Assembly (NCBI RefSeq): GCF_017639205.1
Contig: NZ_CP071139.1
Span: 6,323,501 to 6,387,500, forward strand
DNA from: Streptomyces nojiriensis
Lineage (GTDB): Bacteria > Actinomycetota > Actinomycetes > Streptomycetales > Streptomycetaceae
Reading direction: 5' to 3'
Length of the DNA: 64,000 nt
The notes beneath the pieces are model-generated. The model saw nothing but the letters and a program-made list of their open reading frames with translations, was not told where the DNA came from and did no database searches. Of this stretch, positions 17,082-25,455 are shown piece after piece; positions within the stretch are counted from its first letter, which is position 1, and every line of letters begins with the position of its first letter. Both the position numbers and the translations under genes were made by a program.

Positions 17082-17309
17082 ATGGAACGCGACAGTCAAC
17101 TCGAGCTCTACGAACTCGTCGCGGACCGGTTGAAAGAAGCACACACACGGGTGCGCTCACTGCAAGTCCCGGAGGGCGTAAGGATGGCGCTGTCCCGGAA
17201 GCTGTTGGTCGTCACGGCCGCGGCGAAGCATGATCTCGCCGATGCGGCAAGGCGCCTGGACAGGTTGATGAAGGACCTCGACGAGGGTCGATTCCCTGAA
17301 GGCGACTGA
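17082..17309 (+). CDS. Conserved small helical protein
   Basis: I do not recognise a named domain in this 75-residue protein. It is amphipathic and almost all helix: MERDSQLELYELVADRLKEA, then basic (RMALSRKLLVVTAAAKHDLADAARRLDRLMKDLD). This suggests a two-helix hairpin that may dimerise or bind nucleic acid. It sits between leuD and hupS, a position I associate with a conserved small Streptomyces gene. There is no ribosome site. CACAAT at 17070-17075 lies six bases before ATG 17082, consistent with a leaderless message. Confidence 0.8.
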   Translation: MERDSQLELYELVADRLKEAHTRVRSLQVPEGVRMALSRKLLVVTAAAKHDLADAARRLDRLMKDLDEGRFPEGD

Positions 17310-17372
17310 TGCGAAGGAACTCCGTAACGGCCTACAGCGTTGCGGCACTAGGGTGATTAGCCCGTTTCGTGT

Positions 17373-17401
17373 TTGATTTGCGGTATATATCCGCCTAACG
17401 T
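17373..17401 (+). promoter_or_regulatory. hupS promoter
   Basis: TTGATT at 17373-17378 and TAACGT at 17396-17401 have a 17-base spacer. The spacer holds the near-palindrome GCGG-TATATAT-CCGC (17380-17394), unusually AT-rich for this genome and operator-like. The untranslated leader would be about 46 bases. Confidence 0.65.
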
Positions 17402-17453
17402 GCGAAATAAGCTTGAACACATTCGTTCTGGCGAAGTCTCCGAAGGGGAAGAC

Positions 17454-18137
17454 GTGAACAAGGCGCAGCTCGTAGAAGCGATTGCCGACAAGCTGGGCGG
17501 CCGCCAGCAGGCCGCGGACGCTGTCGACGCGGTACTGGACGCGATCGTCCGCGCTACCGTCGCGGGCGACCGGGTCTCGGTCACGGGCTTCGGCTCGTTC
17601 GAGAAGGTCGACCGTCCGGCCCGTTACGCCCGCAACCCGCAGACGGGTGAGCGCGTCCGGGTCAAGAAGACCTCTGTGCCCCGCTTCCGTGCCGGCCAGG
17701 GCTTCAAAGACCTGGTCAGCGGCACCAAGAAGCTCCCCAAGGGTGGCGAGGTGTCCGTGAAGAAGGCGCCGAAGGGCAGCCTCACGGGTGGTGCCTCCGC
17801 GACGGTCAAGAAGGCCGCGGCCAAGAAGGCCACCACCGCCAAGAAGGCCGCGGCGAAGACCACGGTCGCAAAGAAGGTCGTGGCCAAGAAGGCCACGGCG
17901 ACCGCCAAGAAGGCGGCGGTGAAGAGCACCGCCACGGCCAAGAAGGCCACCGCGGCCGCGAAGAAGACCACCGCCGCCGCGGCAAAGAAGACCACGCCCG
18001 CCGCGAAGAAGACCACCGCCGCGGCGAAGAAGACCGCGCCGGCGGCCAAGAAGGTCACCGCAGCGACGAAGGCGCCCGCCAAGAAGACGGCGACGCGCAA
18101 GGCCACCGCGAAGAAGACCACCGCCCGCAAGAAGTAG
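17454..18137 (+). CDS. hupS: HupS, HU-family nucleoid protein with lysine-rich tail
   Basis: A 227-residue DNA-binding protein. Residues 1-90 are a complete HU fold (NKAQLVEAIADKLG at the start; RNPQTGERVRVKKTSVPRF in the DNA-binding arm). From about residue 100 on there is a histone-H1-like tail of repeated AAKKAT/AAKKTT units rich in Lys, Ala and Thr. HupS-type proteins compact the chromosome, especially in Streptomyces spores. GTG 17454 is chosen: it begins the HU domain exactly and follows AAGGGGA at a short distance. The tail is made of near-identical codon repeats, prone to length changes by slippage. Confidence 0.96.
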   Translation: MNKAQLVEAIADKLGGRQQAADAVDAVLDAIVRATVAGDRVSVTGFGSFEKVDRPARYARNPQTGERVRVKKTSVPRFRAGQGFKDLVSGTKKLPKGGEVSVKKAPKGSLTGGASATVKKAAAKKATTAKKAAAKTTVAKKVVAKKATATAKKAAVKSTATAKKATAAAKKTTAAAAKKTTPAAKKTTAAAKKTAPAAKKVTAATKAPAKKTATRKATAKKTTARKK

Positions 18138-18157
18138 GGGCACGCGTCACACAGGCC

Positions 18158-18190
18158 GGGCCGGCTTTCCCCGTGCGGGGGAGCCGGCCC
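18158..18190. terminator. Convergent terminator between hupS and cofC
   Basis: A 9-bp GGGCCGGCT/AGCCGGCCC stem extended by a TTCCCC/GGGGG arm and a short loop, placed between the two convergent genes. Likely bidirectional. Confidence 0.72.
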
Positions 18191-18247
18191 GCGGTGCGTT
18201 CGGCGCGCCGGCGACCGGTCCGGGTCGCGGGCGGCCGGCCCTTGGGA

Positions 18248-19129
18248 TCAGAACGTCTGCAGCGTCACGAGGGTGATGCGCAGGCTCGCACCCGTACCGT
18301 CCGTCTCGATCCGGACCCGCTGCCCGGGCCGCAGCAGCCGCAGGCCGCCCGCGTCGAAGGCCGGGGCCTCGAAGGGCACCGGAGTGCCGTCGTCGAGCAG
18401 CACACTGCCGCTGCGGGTCTGGGAGTCGTACGTGTACGCGGTCGCCTGCATACGGGCACTGTATCGGGCGGTGTGACGCCCCACGCCGAGGGTGAGCGCG
18501 GTGCGCAGATCGGCCGCCGTGTCCACGTCCCGGCGCACGCTGTCGACGCCCGCCAAGGCGATTTCCACCGCCCCCGAGGCGGAATGCCTGGACCGTGACG
18601 GCCCCCCGAAGGAGGGGGCCAATTCCACGTCCGGCGCCGCGGAAAGCAAGGTCGTCCCGATTCCGGCCGCATCCGCCAGAAATGCCCGCGGAAATACCGA
18701 AGCGTTTTCGAGCACGCGTTGCAATTCCGGGGGCCGGAGCGCCGGCAGATCGGCGTTCAGCGCGGCCACCGCGGCGCCCGGCCGCCCCGCCCGCGCCGCC
18801 CGCGCCCCGTGGTCCAGGGCCGCGTTGAGCCCGGCCGCCGGGACGTCCGGGACGATCCGCGCCCCGAGCCGCGCCAGTTCCGCACCGGCCGCGGCGTCGT
18901 CCGTGACGACCACCACATCCGCGACCGCCGCGCAGGCCAGGGCCCCCGCGACGGTGTCCTGGGCGAAGGCCAGGGCAAGGCCCGGACGGGAGGCGCCCAC
19001 CGCCCGTGCGAGACGGCTCTTCGCCACCGCCAGAGGCTTCAGCGGGACCACCAGGCTCCAGACGGCGTTCGTGACGGACCCCTTCCCTCCGGTGCGCTCC
19101 GGCACGTCCTTCGGCCATGGTCGGGTCAT
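18248..19129 (-). CDS. cofC: CofC/FbiD-type 2-phospho-L-lactate guanylyltransferase with C-terminal OB-like extension
   Basis: A 293-residue protein if started at ATG 19129; no good ribosome site marks the start. Residues about 20-220 are the CofC nucleotidyltransferase fold: SLVVPLKPLAVAKSRLARAV near the start, VVVVTDDAAAGAELARLGA, then ALNADLPALRPPEL with the metal-site acidic residues. These enzymes activate phospholactate or phosphoenolpyruvate with GTP in coenzyme F420 synthesis. Family members are about 210-225 residues. The last 67 residues, from an internal Met at 18451, form a separate small OB/cold-shock-like unit (SGSVLLDDGTPVPFEAP, then LLRPGQRVRIE). It may also be made alone from a nested start. 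Confidence 0.82.
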   Translation of the reverse strand: MTRPWPKDVPERTGGKGSVTNAVWSLVVPLKPLAVAKSRLARAVGASRPGLALAFAQDTVAGALACAAVADVVVVTDDAAAGAELARLGARIVPDVPAAGLNAALDHGARAARAGRPGAAVAALNADLPALRPPELQRVLENASVFPRAFLADAAGIGTTLLSAAPDVELAPSFGGPSRSRHSASGAVEIALAGVDSVRRDVDTAADLRTALTLGVGRHTARYSARMQATAYTYDSQTRSGSVLLDDGTPVPFEAPAFDAGGLRLLRPGQRVRIETDGTGASLRITLVTLQTF

Positions 19130-19295
19130 GGCCGGGTCATGTGTCGGCCCATTGTCGCCTCCGCCCGGGCAACCCGGGAGTCCGGCGGGGTGAGCGGGGC
19201 GTACGGTGTTCTCGACAGAGACCGGGCGTGGGGTGACACTTGTCCGGCCGACGAGGTGCCCAAGCCGCGCACCGGTCCTAGAGGAAGGTGTCCGA

Positions 19296-20048
19296 GTGTC
19301 CCGCCGCAGAATCGGCTTCTGGTACCGCCTGGCGGCGGTCATCGCAAAACCGCCGCTGGTAGTGCTCTTCAAGCGGGACTGGCGGGGAATGGAGCACATT
19401 CCGGCCGAGGGCGGATTTATCACCGCCGTCAATCACAACTCGTATCTGGACCCGCTCTCGTACGCGCACTTCCAGTACAACACCGGCCGGGTGCCCCGAT
19501 TGCTCGCCAAGGCCGCCCTCTTCAAAGTCCCTGTCGTGGGGTCCATCCTGCGCGGCAGCGGACAGATCCCCGTCTACCGGGAGTCCACCAACGCCCTGGA
19601 CGCGTTCCGGGCCGCCGTGGACGCCATCGAGCGGGGCGAATGCGTGGCCTTCTACCCGGAGGGCACCCTCACCCGCGACCCCGACATGTGGCCGATGGCC
19701 GGCAAGACCGGCGCCGCCCGCGTGGCGCTGATCACCAGGGCGCCCGTCATCCCCGTGGCCCAGTGGGGCGCGAACCTCGCGATGCCGCCCTACGCCAAGG
19801 AGAACAAGGTCCGGCTCCTCCCGCGCAAGACCCTCCAGGTGCTCGCCGGACCGCCGGTGGACCTCTCCGCCTTCTACGACCGGGAACCCACCCCGGAGGT
19901 CCTCCGGGAGGTCACCGAGGTCATCATGGCCGCCATCACCGCGCTGCTGGAGGAGGTGCGCGGCGAGACCGCGCCCGAGCAGCCGTACGACCATCGCAAC
20001 GCCAGGGCGGAACAGCGGCGCAAGGCCGCAGGGGAGGGCAACAAGTGA
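19296..20048 (+). CDS. plsC: 1-acyl-sn-glycerol-3-phosphate acyltransferase
   Basis: A 250-residue membrane-associated acyltransferase making phosphatidic acid from lysophosphatidic acid. The catalytic HX4D motif is NHNSYLD near residues 46-52 and the phosphate-binding motif is YPEGTLTRD near 119-127. A hydrophobic start (WYRLAAVIAKPPLVVLF) anchors it. GTG 19296 is selected because GAGGAAGG lies about seven bases upstream. The gene overlaps gpsA by four bases, pairing two successive steps of phospholipid synthesis in one transcript. Confidence 0.94.
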   Translation: MSRRRIGFWYRLAAVIAKPPLVVLFKRDWRGMEHIPAEGGFITAVNHNSYLDPLSYAHFQYNTGRVPRLLAKAALFKVPVVGSILRGSGQIPVYRESTNALDAFRAAVDAIERGECVAFYPEGTLTRDPDMWPMAGKTGAARVALITRAPVIPVAQWGANLAMPPYAKENKVRLLPRKTLQVLAGPPVDLSAFYDREPTPEVLREVTEVIMAAITALLEEVRGETAPEQPYDHRNARAEQRRKAAGEGNK

Positions 20049-21055
20049 CACGTCCCGTGAAGGCGACCGTCTTCGGAACAGGCTCCTGGGGCACGGCCTT
20101 CGCCATCGTCCTCGCCGACGCCGGCTGCGAGGTGACGCTGTGGGGCCGCCGCCAGGAGGTGGTCGACGCCATCAACACCGGCCGGACCAACCCGGACTAC
20201 TTCCCCGGCGTCGAACTGCCCGCGAACCTGCGGGCCACCACCGACCCGGCCGAGGCCGCGGCCGGCGCGGACTTCACCGTCCTCGCCGTCCCGTCCCAGA
20301 CCCTGCGCGAGAACCTCGCCGCGTGGACGCCCCTGCTGGCCCCCGACACCGTGCTCGTCTCCCTGATGAAGGGCATCGAACTCGGCACCGCCAAGCGGAT
20401 GAGCGAGGTCATCGAGGAGGTGGCCAAGGTCCCCGCCGAGCGCATCGCCGTGGTCACCGGCCCCAACCTGGCCGCCGAGATCGCCGCCCGCCAGCCCGCC
20501 GCCTCCGTCGTCGCCTGCGTCGACGAGAGCGTGGCCCAGCGCCTCCAGGCCGCCTGCCACACCGCGTACTTCCGCCCGTACACGAGCACCGACGTCACCG
20601 GCTGCGAGCTCGGCGGCGCCGTCAAGAACGTCATCGGCCTCGCCGTCGGCATCGCGGACGGCATGGGCCTGGGCGACAACACCAAGGGCTCGCTCATCAC
20701 CCGCGGACTCGCCGAAGCGACCCGCCTCGGCGTGGCGATGGGCGCCGACCCGCTCACCTTCTCCGGCCTCGCGGGCCTCGGCGACCTGGTCGCCACCTGC
20801 TCCTCGCCGCTCTCCCGGAACCACACCTTCGGCACCAACCTCGGCCGCGGGATGACCCTGGAGGAGACCATCGCGGTCACCAAGCAGACCGCCGAGGGCG
20901 TCAAGTCCTGCCAGTCGGTGGCGGATCTGGCCCGCCGCCACGGGGTGGACATGCCGATCACCGACACGGTGGTGGACATCGTCCACCACGGCAAGCCGAC
21001 CCTGGTCGCGCTCAAGGACCTGATGGGCCGCAGCGCCAAACCGGAACGTCGCTAG
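20045..21055 (+). CDS. gpsA: NAD(P)-dependent glycerol-3-phosphate dehydrogenase
   Basis: A 336-residue soluble enzyme reducing dihydroxyacetone phosphate to sn-glycerol-3-phosphate, the backbone for phospholipids. The Rossmann motif VFGTGSWGTAFA lies near residues 9-20. The catalytic lysine is in GGAVKNVIGLA near 192-202, and the C-terminal helical domain has GLAGLGDLVATC. GTG 20045 overlaps the plsC stop (GTGA), coupling the genes. Length is typical. The next gene, ddl, begins 39 bases downstream on the same strand. Confidence 0.97.
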   Translation: MTRPVKATVFGTGSWGTAFAIVLADAGCEVTLWGRRQEVVDAINTGRTNPDYFPGVELPANLRATTDPAEAAAGADFTVLAVPSQTLRENLAAWTPLLAPDTVLVSLMKGIELGTAKRMSEVIEEVAKVPAERIAVVTGPNLAAEIAARQPAASVVACVDESVAQRLQAACHTAYFRPYTSTDVTGCELGGAVKNVIGLAVGIADGMGLGDNTKGSLITRGLAEATRLGVAMGADPLTFSGLAGLGDLVATCSSPLSRNHTFGTNLGRGMTLEETIAVTKQTAEGVKSCQSVADLARRHGVDMPITDTVVDIVHHGKPTLVALKDLMGRSAKPERR

Positions 21056-21094
21056 CTCCTTTCCGGACGCTTGAGCGGGTACTCTCGTGGCGAT

Positions 21095-22252
21095 ATGAGC
21101 AGCGAGAACCTCCCCCAGACCCCTGAGCAGCAGGGCCGCAAGCCCCGCGTGGCCGTCGTGTTCGGCGGCCGCAGCTCGGAACACGCCATCTCGGTCGTCA
21201 CGGCGGGCGCCGTGATGCGCTCCATCGACCGCTCCAAGTACGAGGTGCTGCCCATCGGCATCACCTCGGACGGCCGATGGGCGCTGACCGCCGACGAGCC
21301 CGAGCGGATGGCCATCGCCGACCGCAAGCTCCCGAGTGTCGAGGAGCTCGCGGAGTCCGAGGACGGCGCCGTCGTGCTCTCGGTCGACCCCGCCAGCCGC
21401 CAGGTCGTCTACACCGAACCGGGCGCCGTCCCCAAGGCCCTGGGCGAGGTCGACGTCGTCTTCCCCGTACTGCACGGCCCGTACGGCGAGGACGGCACGC
21501 TCCAGGGCCTCCTGGAGCTCTCCGGCATCCCGTACGTCGGCTCCGGTGTCCTCGCCTCGGCCGTCGGCCAGGACAAGGACTACATGAAGCGGGTGTTCAC
21601 CTCCTTCGGGCTGCGCGTCGGCCCGTACGTGACCATCCGCCCCCGCGAGTGGGAAGCCGACCGGGACGCCGCCACGGGCAAGATCCTGGACTTCGCCGCC
21701 GAGCACGGCTGGCCGCTGTTCATCAAGCCCGCCCGGGCCGGCTCCTCCATCGGCATCACCAAGGTCGACGACGCCTCCGGCCTGGACGCCGCGGTCAAGG
21801 AGGCCCGGCGCCACGACCCGAAGATCATCGTGGAGGCGCTGCTGCGCGGCCGCGAGATCGAGTGCGGGGTCCTGGAGTTCGAGGACGGGCCGCGCGCGAG
21901 CGTCCCCGCCGAGATCCCGCCGGTGTCCAGCCACGACTTCTACGACTTCGAGGCGAAGTACATCGACTCCGCCTCCGGGATCGTGCCCGCCCCGCTCACC
22001 CCGGAGCAGACCGCCGAGGTGCAGCGGCTCGCGATCGAGGCCTTCGAGGCCGCGTCCTGCGAGGGCCTGGTGCGCGCCGACTTCTTCCTCACCGAGGACG
22101 GCACCTTCGTCATCAACGAGATCAACACGATGCCGGGCTTCACGCCGATCTCCATGTACCCGCTGATGTGGCAGAAGACGGGCATCGAGTACCCGGAGCT
22201 GGTGGACAGCCTGATCCAGGCGGCCCTGCGCCGCTCCACCGGCCTGCGCTGA
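21095..22252 (+). CDS. ddlA: D-alanine--D-alanine ligase
   Basis: A 385-residue ATP-grasp enzyme forming D-Ala-D-Ala for peptidoglycan. The N-terminal substrate loop VVFGGRSSEHAIS is near residues 18-30 and HGPYGEDGTLQG lies mid-protein. The ATP-grasp strands include PLFIKPARAGSSIGI, and the metal-binding end is INEINTMPGFT near 341-351. The length matches the larger Ddl type. ATG 21095 is used although the ribosome site is poor; TACTCT at 21080-21085 may be a -10 for a very short leader. I see nothing pointing to a D-Ala-D-Lac (vancomycin-resistance) ligase, but specificity was not tested residue by residue. Confidence 0.96.
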   Translation: MSSENLPQTPEQQGRKPRVAVVFGGRSSEHAISVVTAGAVMRSIDRSKYEVLPIGITSDGRWALTADEPERMAIADRKLPSVEELAESEDGAVVLSVDPASRQVVYTEPGAVPKALGEVDVVFPVLHGPYGEDGTLQGLLELSGIPYVGSGVLASAVGQDKDYMKRVFTSFGLRVGPYVTIRPREWEADRDAATGKILDFAAEHGWPLFIKPARAGSSIGITKVDDASGLDAAVKEARRHDPKIIVEALLRGREIECGVLEFEDGPRASVPAEIPPVSSHDFYDFEAKYIDSASGIVPAPLTPEQTAEVQRLAIEAFEAASCEGLVRADFFLTEDGTFVINEINTMPGFTPISMYPLMWQKTGIEYPELVDSLIQAALRRSTGLR

Positions 22253-22271
22253 CAGTCGTCCCAAAAGCCGA

Positions 22272-22309
22272 CCGCCCGCCGACCGCCTTCGAAGGCGGTC
22301 GGCGGGCGG
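22272..22309. terminator. Bidirectional terminator between ddl and DUF3515 gene
   Basis: A 38-base perfect palindrome, 19 bp per arm (CCGCCCGCCGACCGCCTTC), between convergent genes. The hairpin is very stable. Confidence 0.88.
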
Positions 22310-22352
22310 CGGTGTGCTCGGTACCCGGTACGCGGTACGCCGAGCGCGGTGG

Positions 22353-22865
22353 TCAGTAGGAGGCGATGCCCTCGGGCACGGTCGCGGTGATCGCCGTGGA
22401 CAGGCCGACCAGCATGCCCGCATCCGTGGCATGCTCCTTGTCGACCCGGACCTCGGTGTAGGCGAGCCGCAGCCCGGTGGTGAACCGGAACCCCCCGCCC
22501 GAACCGTCGTCGAGCTTCTCCAGCAGCCAGGCCACTCCGTTCACGTGGACGCCCTCCTGCTTCGGATCGAGCATCTTGGGGGGCTTGGGGATACCGCACC
22601 GCAGTACGATCGCCGAACCGCCCCACGCGGCGGTCAGATCGGACTCCGGTTCGGTTCTGGTCCGCGCCAGGCCGGCCACCGTCTCCGGGAGCTCTTTGTG
22701 CAGTGCCGCACAGAGTCCCGCGACGGCGGCGGGCGGCGTGGGCGGTGGGTCCACCCGGGCTTCGTCGGATCCGCCCGGAGTGCACGCCGCGGCGGCCAGG
22801 ACGGCCATCGAGGCGGGCAGGGCGGACAGGGCGCGGACACGCAGGGGCCGGTGGTGGAGGGACAT
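22353..22865 (-). CDS. DUF3515 putative lipoprotein
   Basis: A 170-residue actinobacterial protein of unknown function. The N-terminus is a basic start (HHRPLRVR), a hydrophobic stretch (LPASMAVLAAA) and a lipobox-like LAAAAC, so it is probably exported and lipid-anchored at Cys28 or so. The mature part carries the DUF3515 pattern around LCAALHKELPETVAGL and AAWGGSAIVLRCG, and ends GIASY. ATG 22865 is preceded directly by GTG 22868; no ribosome site separates them. It lies 24 bases ahead of a terminator-flanked end shared with ddl, and upstream of it on the same strand is the AsnC-like gene. Confidence 0.87.
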   Translation of the reverse strand: MSLHHRPLRVRALSALPASMAVLAAAACTPGGSDEARVDPPPTPPAAVAGLCAALHKELPETVAGLARTRTEPESDLTAAWGGSAIVLRCGIPKPPKMLDPKQEGVHVNGVAWLLEKLDDGSGGGFRFTTGLRLAYTEVRVDKEHATDAGMLVGLSTAITATVPEGIASY

Positions 22866-22888
22866 CACCGGCCAAGAGTAGACGGGGG

Positions 22889-23122
22889 CTACAGATGGAC
22901 CACCGGGCAGGTCAAGGTGCGGGTGATCCCCTCCACCTGCTGGACCTTGGCGACGACCATACGGCCGAGGTCGTCCACGGTGTCGGCCTGGGCGCGCACG
23001 ATCACGTCGTACGGGCCCGTCACGTCTTCGGCCTGGATCACCCCCGGGATCTGGCCGATGGACTCGGCGACGAACGACGCCTTGCCCACTTCGGTCTGGA
23101 TAAGGATGTACGCCTGTACCAC
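22889..23122 (-). CDS. Lrp/AsnC-type ligand-binding (RAM) domain protein, no DNA-binding domain
   Basis: A 77-residue stand-alone RAM/ACT-like domain. It starts VVQAYILIQTEVGKA and continues with a beta-alpha-beta pattern through EDVTGPYDVIVRAQADTVDD to CPVVHL. It lacks the N-terminal helix-turn-helix of Lrp/AsnC regulators, so it probably binds a small effector such as an amino acid and acts by hetero-oligomerising with other proteins. GTG 23122 has a clean GGAGG five bases upstream. It diverges from thiL across about 245 bases and is followed 23 bases later by the DUF3515 gene. Confidence 0.92.
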   Translation of the reverse strand: MVQAYILIQTEVGKASFVAESIGQIPGVIQAEDVTGPYDVIVRAQADTVDDLGRMVVAKVQQVEGITRTLTCPVVHL

Positions 23123-23367
23123 GGAACCTCCAGGGCGGCCACGAGGATCATTTCCCCTAACCTTCGGGTGGGCCCCACACGATTGAACGGGCCGGGGGAA
23201 GAAGGGACGCCACGGTACCGCGTCGCCGTGCGCCGCGGGGAGACCCGCGGGCCCGGCGCCACGCACAGCGGGGCGTACGGAGAGCAGAAGTTGACGTATC
23301 TGTTGACGGTACCCAGAGCTGAGACGGCTCGCGACCGCAAGCGGACTGGGCAAGAAGGGGCACAGCG

Positions 23368-24351
23368 ATGAAGGGCACTGTCGGCGAGCTGGGGGAGTTC
23401 GGGCTGATCAGGGAGCTCACCTCACGGCTCACCACCACCCCGGCGGTCCGGCTCGGACCGGGCGACGACGCCGCGGTGGTGTCCGCCCCCGACCGGCGGG
23501 TCGTGGCGAGCACCGACATCCTGCTGGAGGGCCGGCACTTCCGGCGTGACTGGTCCACGGCCTACGACGTCGGCCGCAAGGCCGCCGCGCAGAACCTCGC
23601 CGACATCGCCGCCATGGGCGCGGTGCCGACCGCGCTGCTGCTCGGCCTCGTCGTCCCCGCCGAACTGCCGGTCACCTGGCCCACCGAGCTGATGGACGGG
23701 ATCCGCGACGAGTGCCAGGTCGCCGGCGCGGCCGTGGTCGGCGGGGACGTCGTCCGCGGGGACGTCATCACCGTCGCCATCACCGCCCTCGGCGACCTGC
23801 GCAACCACGAGCCCGTCCTGCGCTCCGGCGCCCAGCCCGGCGACGTCGTCGCCGTCACCGGCTGGCTCGGCTGGTCCGCGGCCGGCTTCGCCGTGCTCTC
23901 GCGCGGCTTCCGCTCCCCGCGGGCCTTCGTCGAGGCGCACCGGCGCCCCGAGCCGCCGTACCACGCGGGCCCCGCGGCCGCCGGACTCGGCGCCACCGCG
24001 ATGACCGACGTCAGCGACGGCCTGATCGCCGACCTCGGGCACATCGCCGAGGCCAGCAAGGTACGGATCGACCTGCGCTCGGCGGCCGTCGACATCCCGA
24101 CCCAGATGCACGACATCGGGCAGGCCGTCGGCGTGGACCCGCTGCAGTGGGTGCTCACCGGGGGAGAGGACCACGCGATCGTGGCGACCTTCCCGCCCGA
24201 CGTGAAGCTCCCCGCCCGCTGGAAGGTCATCGGCGAGGTGCTCAACCGCTCCGCGCTGCCCCAGGTGACCGTCGACGGCGCACCCTGGACCAGCACCGGC
24301 GGCTGGGACCACTTCGGGGCCGACCCGGCCGCCCAGGACGGCGCGCCGTGA
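23368..24351 (+). CDS. thiL: Thiamine-monophosphate kinase
   Basis: A 327-residue PurM/AIR synthase-fold kinase that phosphorylates thiamine monophosphate to thiamine diphosphate. Signature segments are GPGDDAAVV near residues 31-39, STDILLEGRHF near 50-60, and AQNLADIAAMGA near 73-84. The mid-protein GGDVVRGD and the MTDVSDGL stretch contribute metal and ATP sites. The start ATG 23368 fits. It overlaps thiD by four bases. The upstream gap has no visible TPP riboswitch motif, which is unusual for thiamine genes but common for thiL. Confidence 0.96.
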   Translation: MKGTVGELGEFGLIRELTSRLTTTPAVRLGPGDDAAVVSAPDRRVVASTDILLEGRHFRRDWSTAYDVGRKAAAQNLADIAAMGAVPTALLLGLVVPAELPVTWPTELMDGIRDECQVAGAAVVGGDVVRGDVITVAITALGDLRNHEPVLRSGAQPGDVVAVTGWLGWSAAGFAVLSRGFRSPRAFVEAHRRPEPPYHAGPAAAGLGATAMTDVSDGLIADLGHIAEASKVRIDLRSAAVDIPTQMHDIGQAVGVDPLQWVLTGGEDHAIVATFPPDVKLPARWKVIGEVLNRSALPQVTVDGAPWTSTGGWDHFGADPAAQDGAP

Positions 24352-25148
24352 GCACCGCCCCACCGCTGTGCCTGACCGTCGCCGGATCCGACTCCGGCGG
24401 CGGCGCGGGCATCCAGGCCGACCTCAAGACCATGCTGGCGCTCGGGGTGCACGGCATGAGCGTGGTGACCGCCGTGACGGCGCAGAACTCGCTCGGGGTA
24501 CGCGGGGTCTGGGAGCTGCCCGCCGAGGCCGTCACGGCCCAGTACCGGGCCGTCGTGGACGACATCGGGGTCCAGGCCGTGAAGACCGGGATGCTCTCCT
24601 CCGCCGTCCTGGTGGAGACGGTGGCCGCGCTGCTCGCGGACACCCGGGCCCCGGCCGTCGTGGACCCCGTCGGGGTCTCCAAGCACGGGGACGCGCTGCT
24701 CGCCGCCTCGGCGCTGGACGCCGTACGCAAGGAGCTGCTGCCGCGCGCCACGGTGGCCACCCCCAACCTGGACGAGGTGGCCCAGCTCACGGGTGTGGTG
24801 GTGGAGACCGAGGACGACATGCGGCGGGCCGCCGACGCGATCCTCGGGCACGGGCCGCGGTGGGCGCTGATCAAGGGCGGGCACCTCGCGGCGCACGGCC
24901 ACGAGGCGGTGGACCTGCTCAGCGACGGCACCGAGGAGCGGTGGCTGCGGGCGCCCCGGCACGACAACCGGCACACCCACGGCACCGGCTGCACCCTCGC
25001 CAGCGCGATCGCGGCGGGCCTGGCCAGGGGACTGACCGTCCCGGAGGCCGTCACGGCCGCCAAGGAGTACGTCACGGGCGCCATCGCCGCCGGCTTCGCG
25101 CTCGGCGGGGGCATCGGCCCGGTGGATCACGCCTGGCAGTGGCGCTGA
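24348..25148 (+). CDS. thiD: Hydroxymethylpyrimidine/phosphomethylpyrimidine kinase
   Basis: A 266-residue ribokinase-fold enzyme that phosphorylates HMP and HMP-P on the pyrimidine branch of thiamine synthesis. It shows TVAGSDSGGGAGIQADLKT near residues 7-25, the NLDEVAQLTG segment, and the anion-hole motif GTGCTLASAIAAGLA with the catalytic Cys near 214. GTG 24348 overlaps the thiL TGA, coupling the last steps of the same pathway. A very clear terminator follows. Confidence 0.96.
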   Translation: MSTAPPLCLTVAGSDSGGGAGIQADLKTMLALGVHGMSVVTAVTAQNSLGVRGVWELPAEAVTAQYRAVVDDIGVQAVKTGMLSSAVLVETVAALLADTRAPAVVDPVGVSKHGDALLAASALDAVRKELLPRATVATPNLDEVAQLTGVVVETEDDMRRAADAILGHGPRWALIKGGHLAAHGHEAVDLLSDGTEERWLRAPRHDNRHTHGTGCTLASAIAAGLARGLTVPEAVTAAKEYVTGAIAAGFALGGGIGPVDHAWQWR

Positions 25149-25198
25149 ACCCGCTGCGACGGCCCGGCCGGCCCTCCGGCCGGGCCCCCGGACAAGGC

Positions 25199-25233
25199 AA
25201 AAGGCCGGTTCACCAGAGGTGAACCGGCCTTTT
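25199..25233. terminator. Bidirectional terminator between thiD and rpmB
   Basis: A 16-bp perfect stem (AAAAGGCCGGTTCACC) with a three-base loop. A-rich on the left and T-rich on the right, it works for both convergent transcripts. Confidence 0.93.
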
Positions 25234-25269
25234 TGGCAACCGGAAAGGGCTGCGCTACGACGGGAGGCG

Positions 25270-25455
25270 TCAGCGCGAGACCTTGCCGGCCTTGATGCAC
25301 GAGGTGCAGGCGTTGAGGCGCTTCGGCGTCCCATTGACCACGGCACGGACGCGCTGGATGTTCGGGTTCCAGCGACGCGAGGTGCGGCGGTGCGAGTGGG
25401 AGATGTTGTTGCCGAAGCTCGGCCCCTTGGCGCAAACGTCGCAGTTGGCAGCCAC
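25270..25455 (-). CDS. rpmB: 50S ribosomal protein L28 (zinc-binding form)
   Basis: A 61-residue ribosomal protein. Two CxxC pairs (CDVC at residues 5-8 and CTSC near 50-53) make it the zinc-binding form; many bacteria also carry a cysteine-free copy elsewhere. It has the usual FGNNISHSHRRTSRRWNPN core. GTG 25455 follows TTGGAG about seven bases upstream. The 240 bases between it and the divergent DAK2 gene contain both promoters, but I could not fix hexamers there. Confidence 0.96.
   Translation of the reverse strand: MAANCDVCAKGPSFGNNISHSHRRTSRRWNPNIQRVRAVVNGTPKRLNACTSCIKAGKVSR

Noticed and set aside
17760..18137. Short tandem repeats in the hupS tail as a DNA repeat element
   Set aside because: They are in frame and encode the lysine/alanine tail typical of HupS.
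23123..23367. Possible TPP riboswitch ahead of thiL
   Set aside because: I see neither of the conserved CUGAGA and thi-box elements between the divergent genes.
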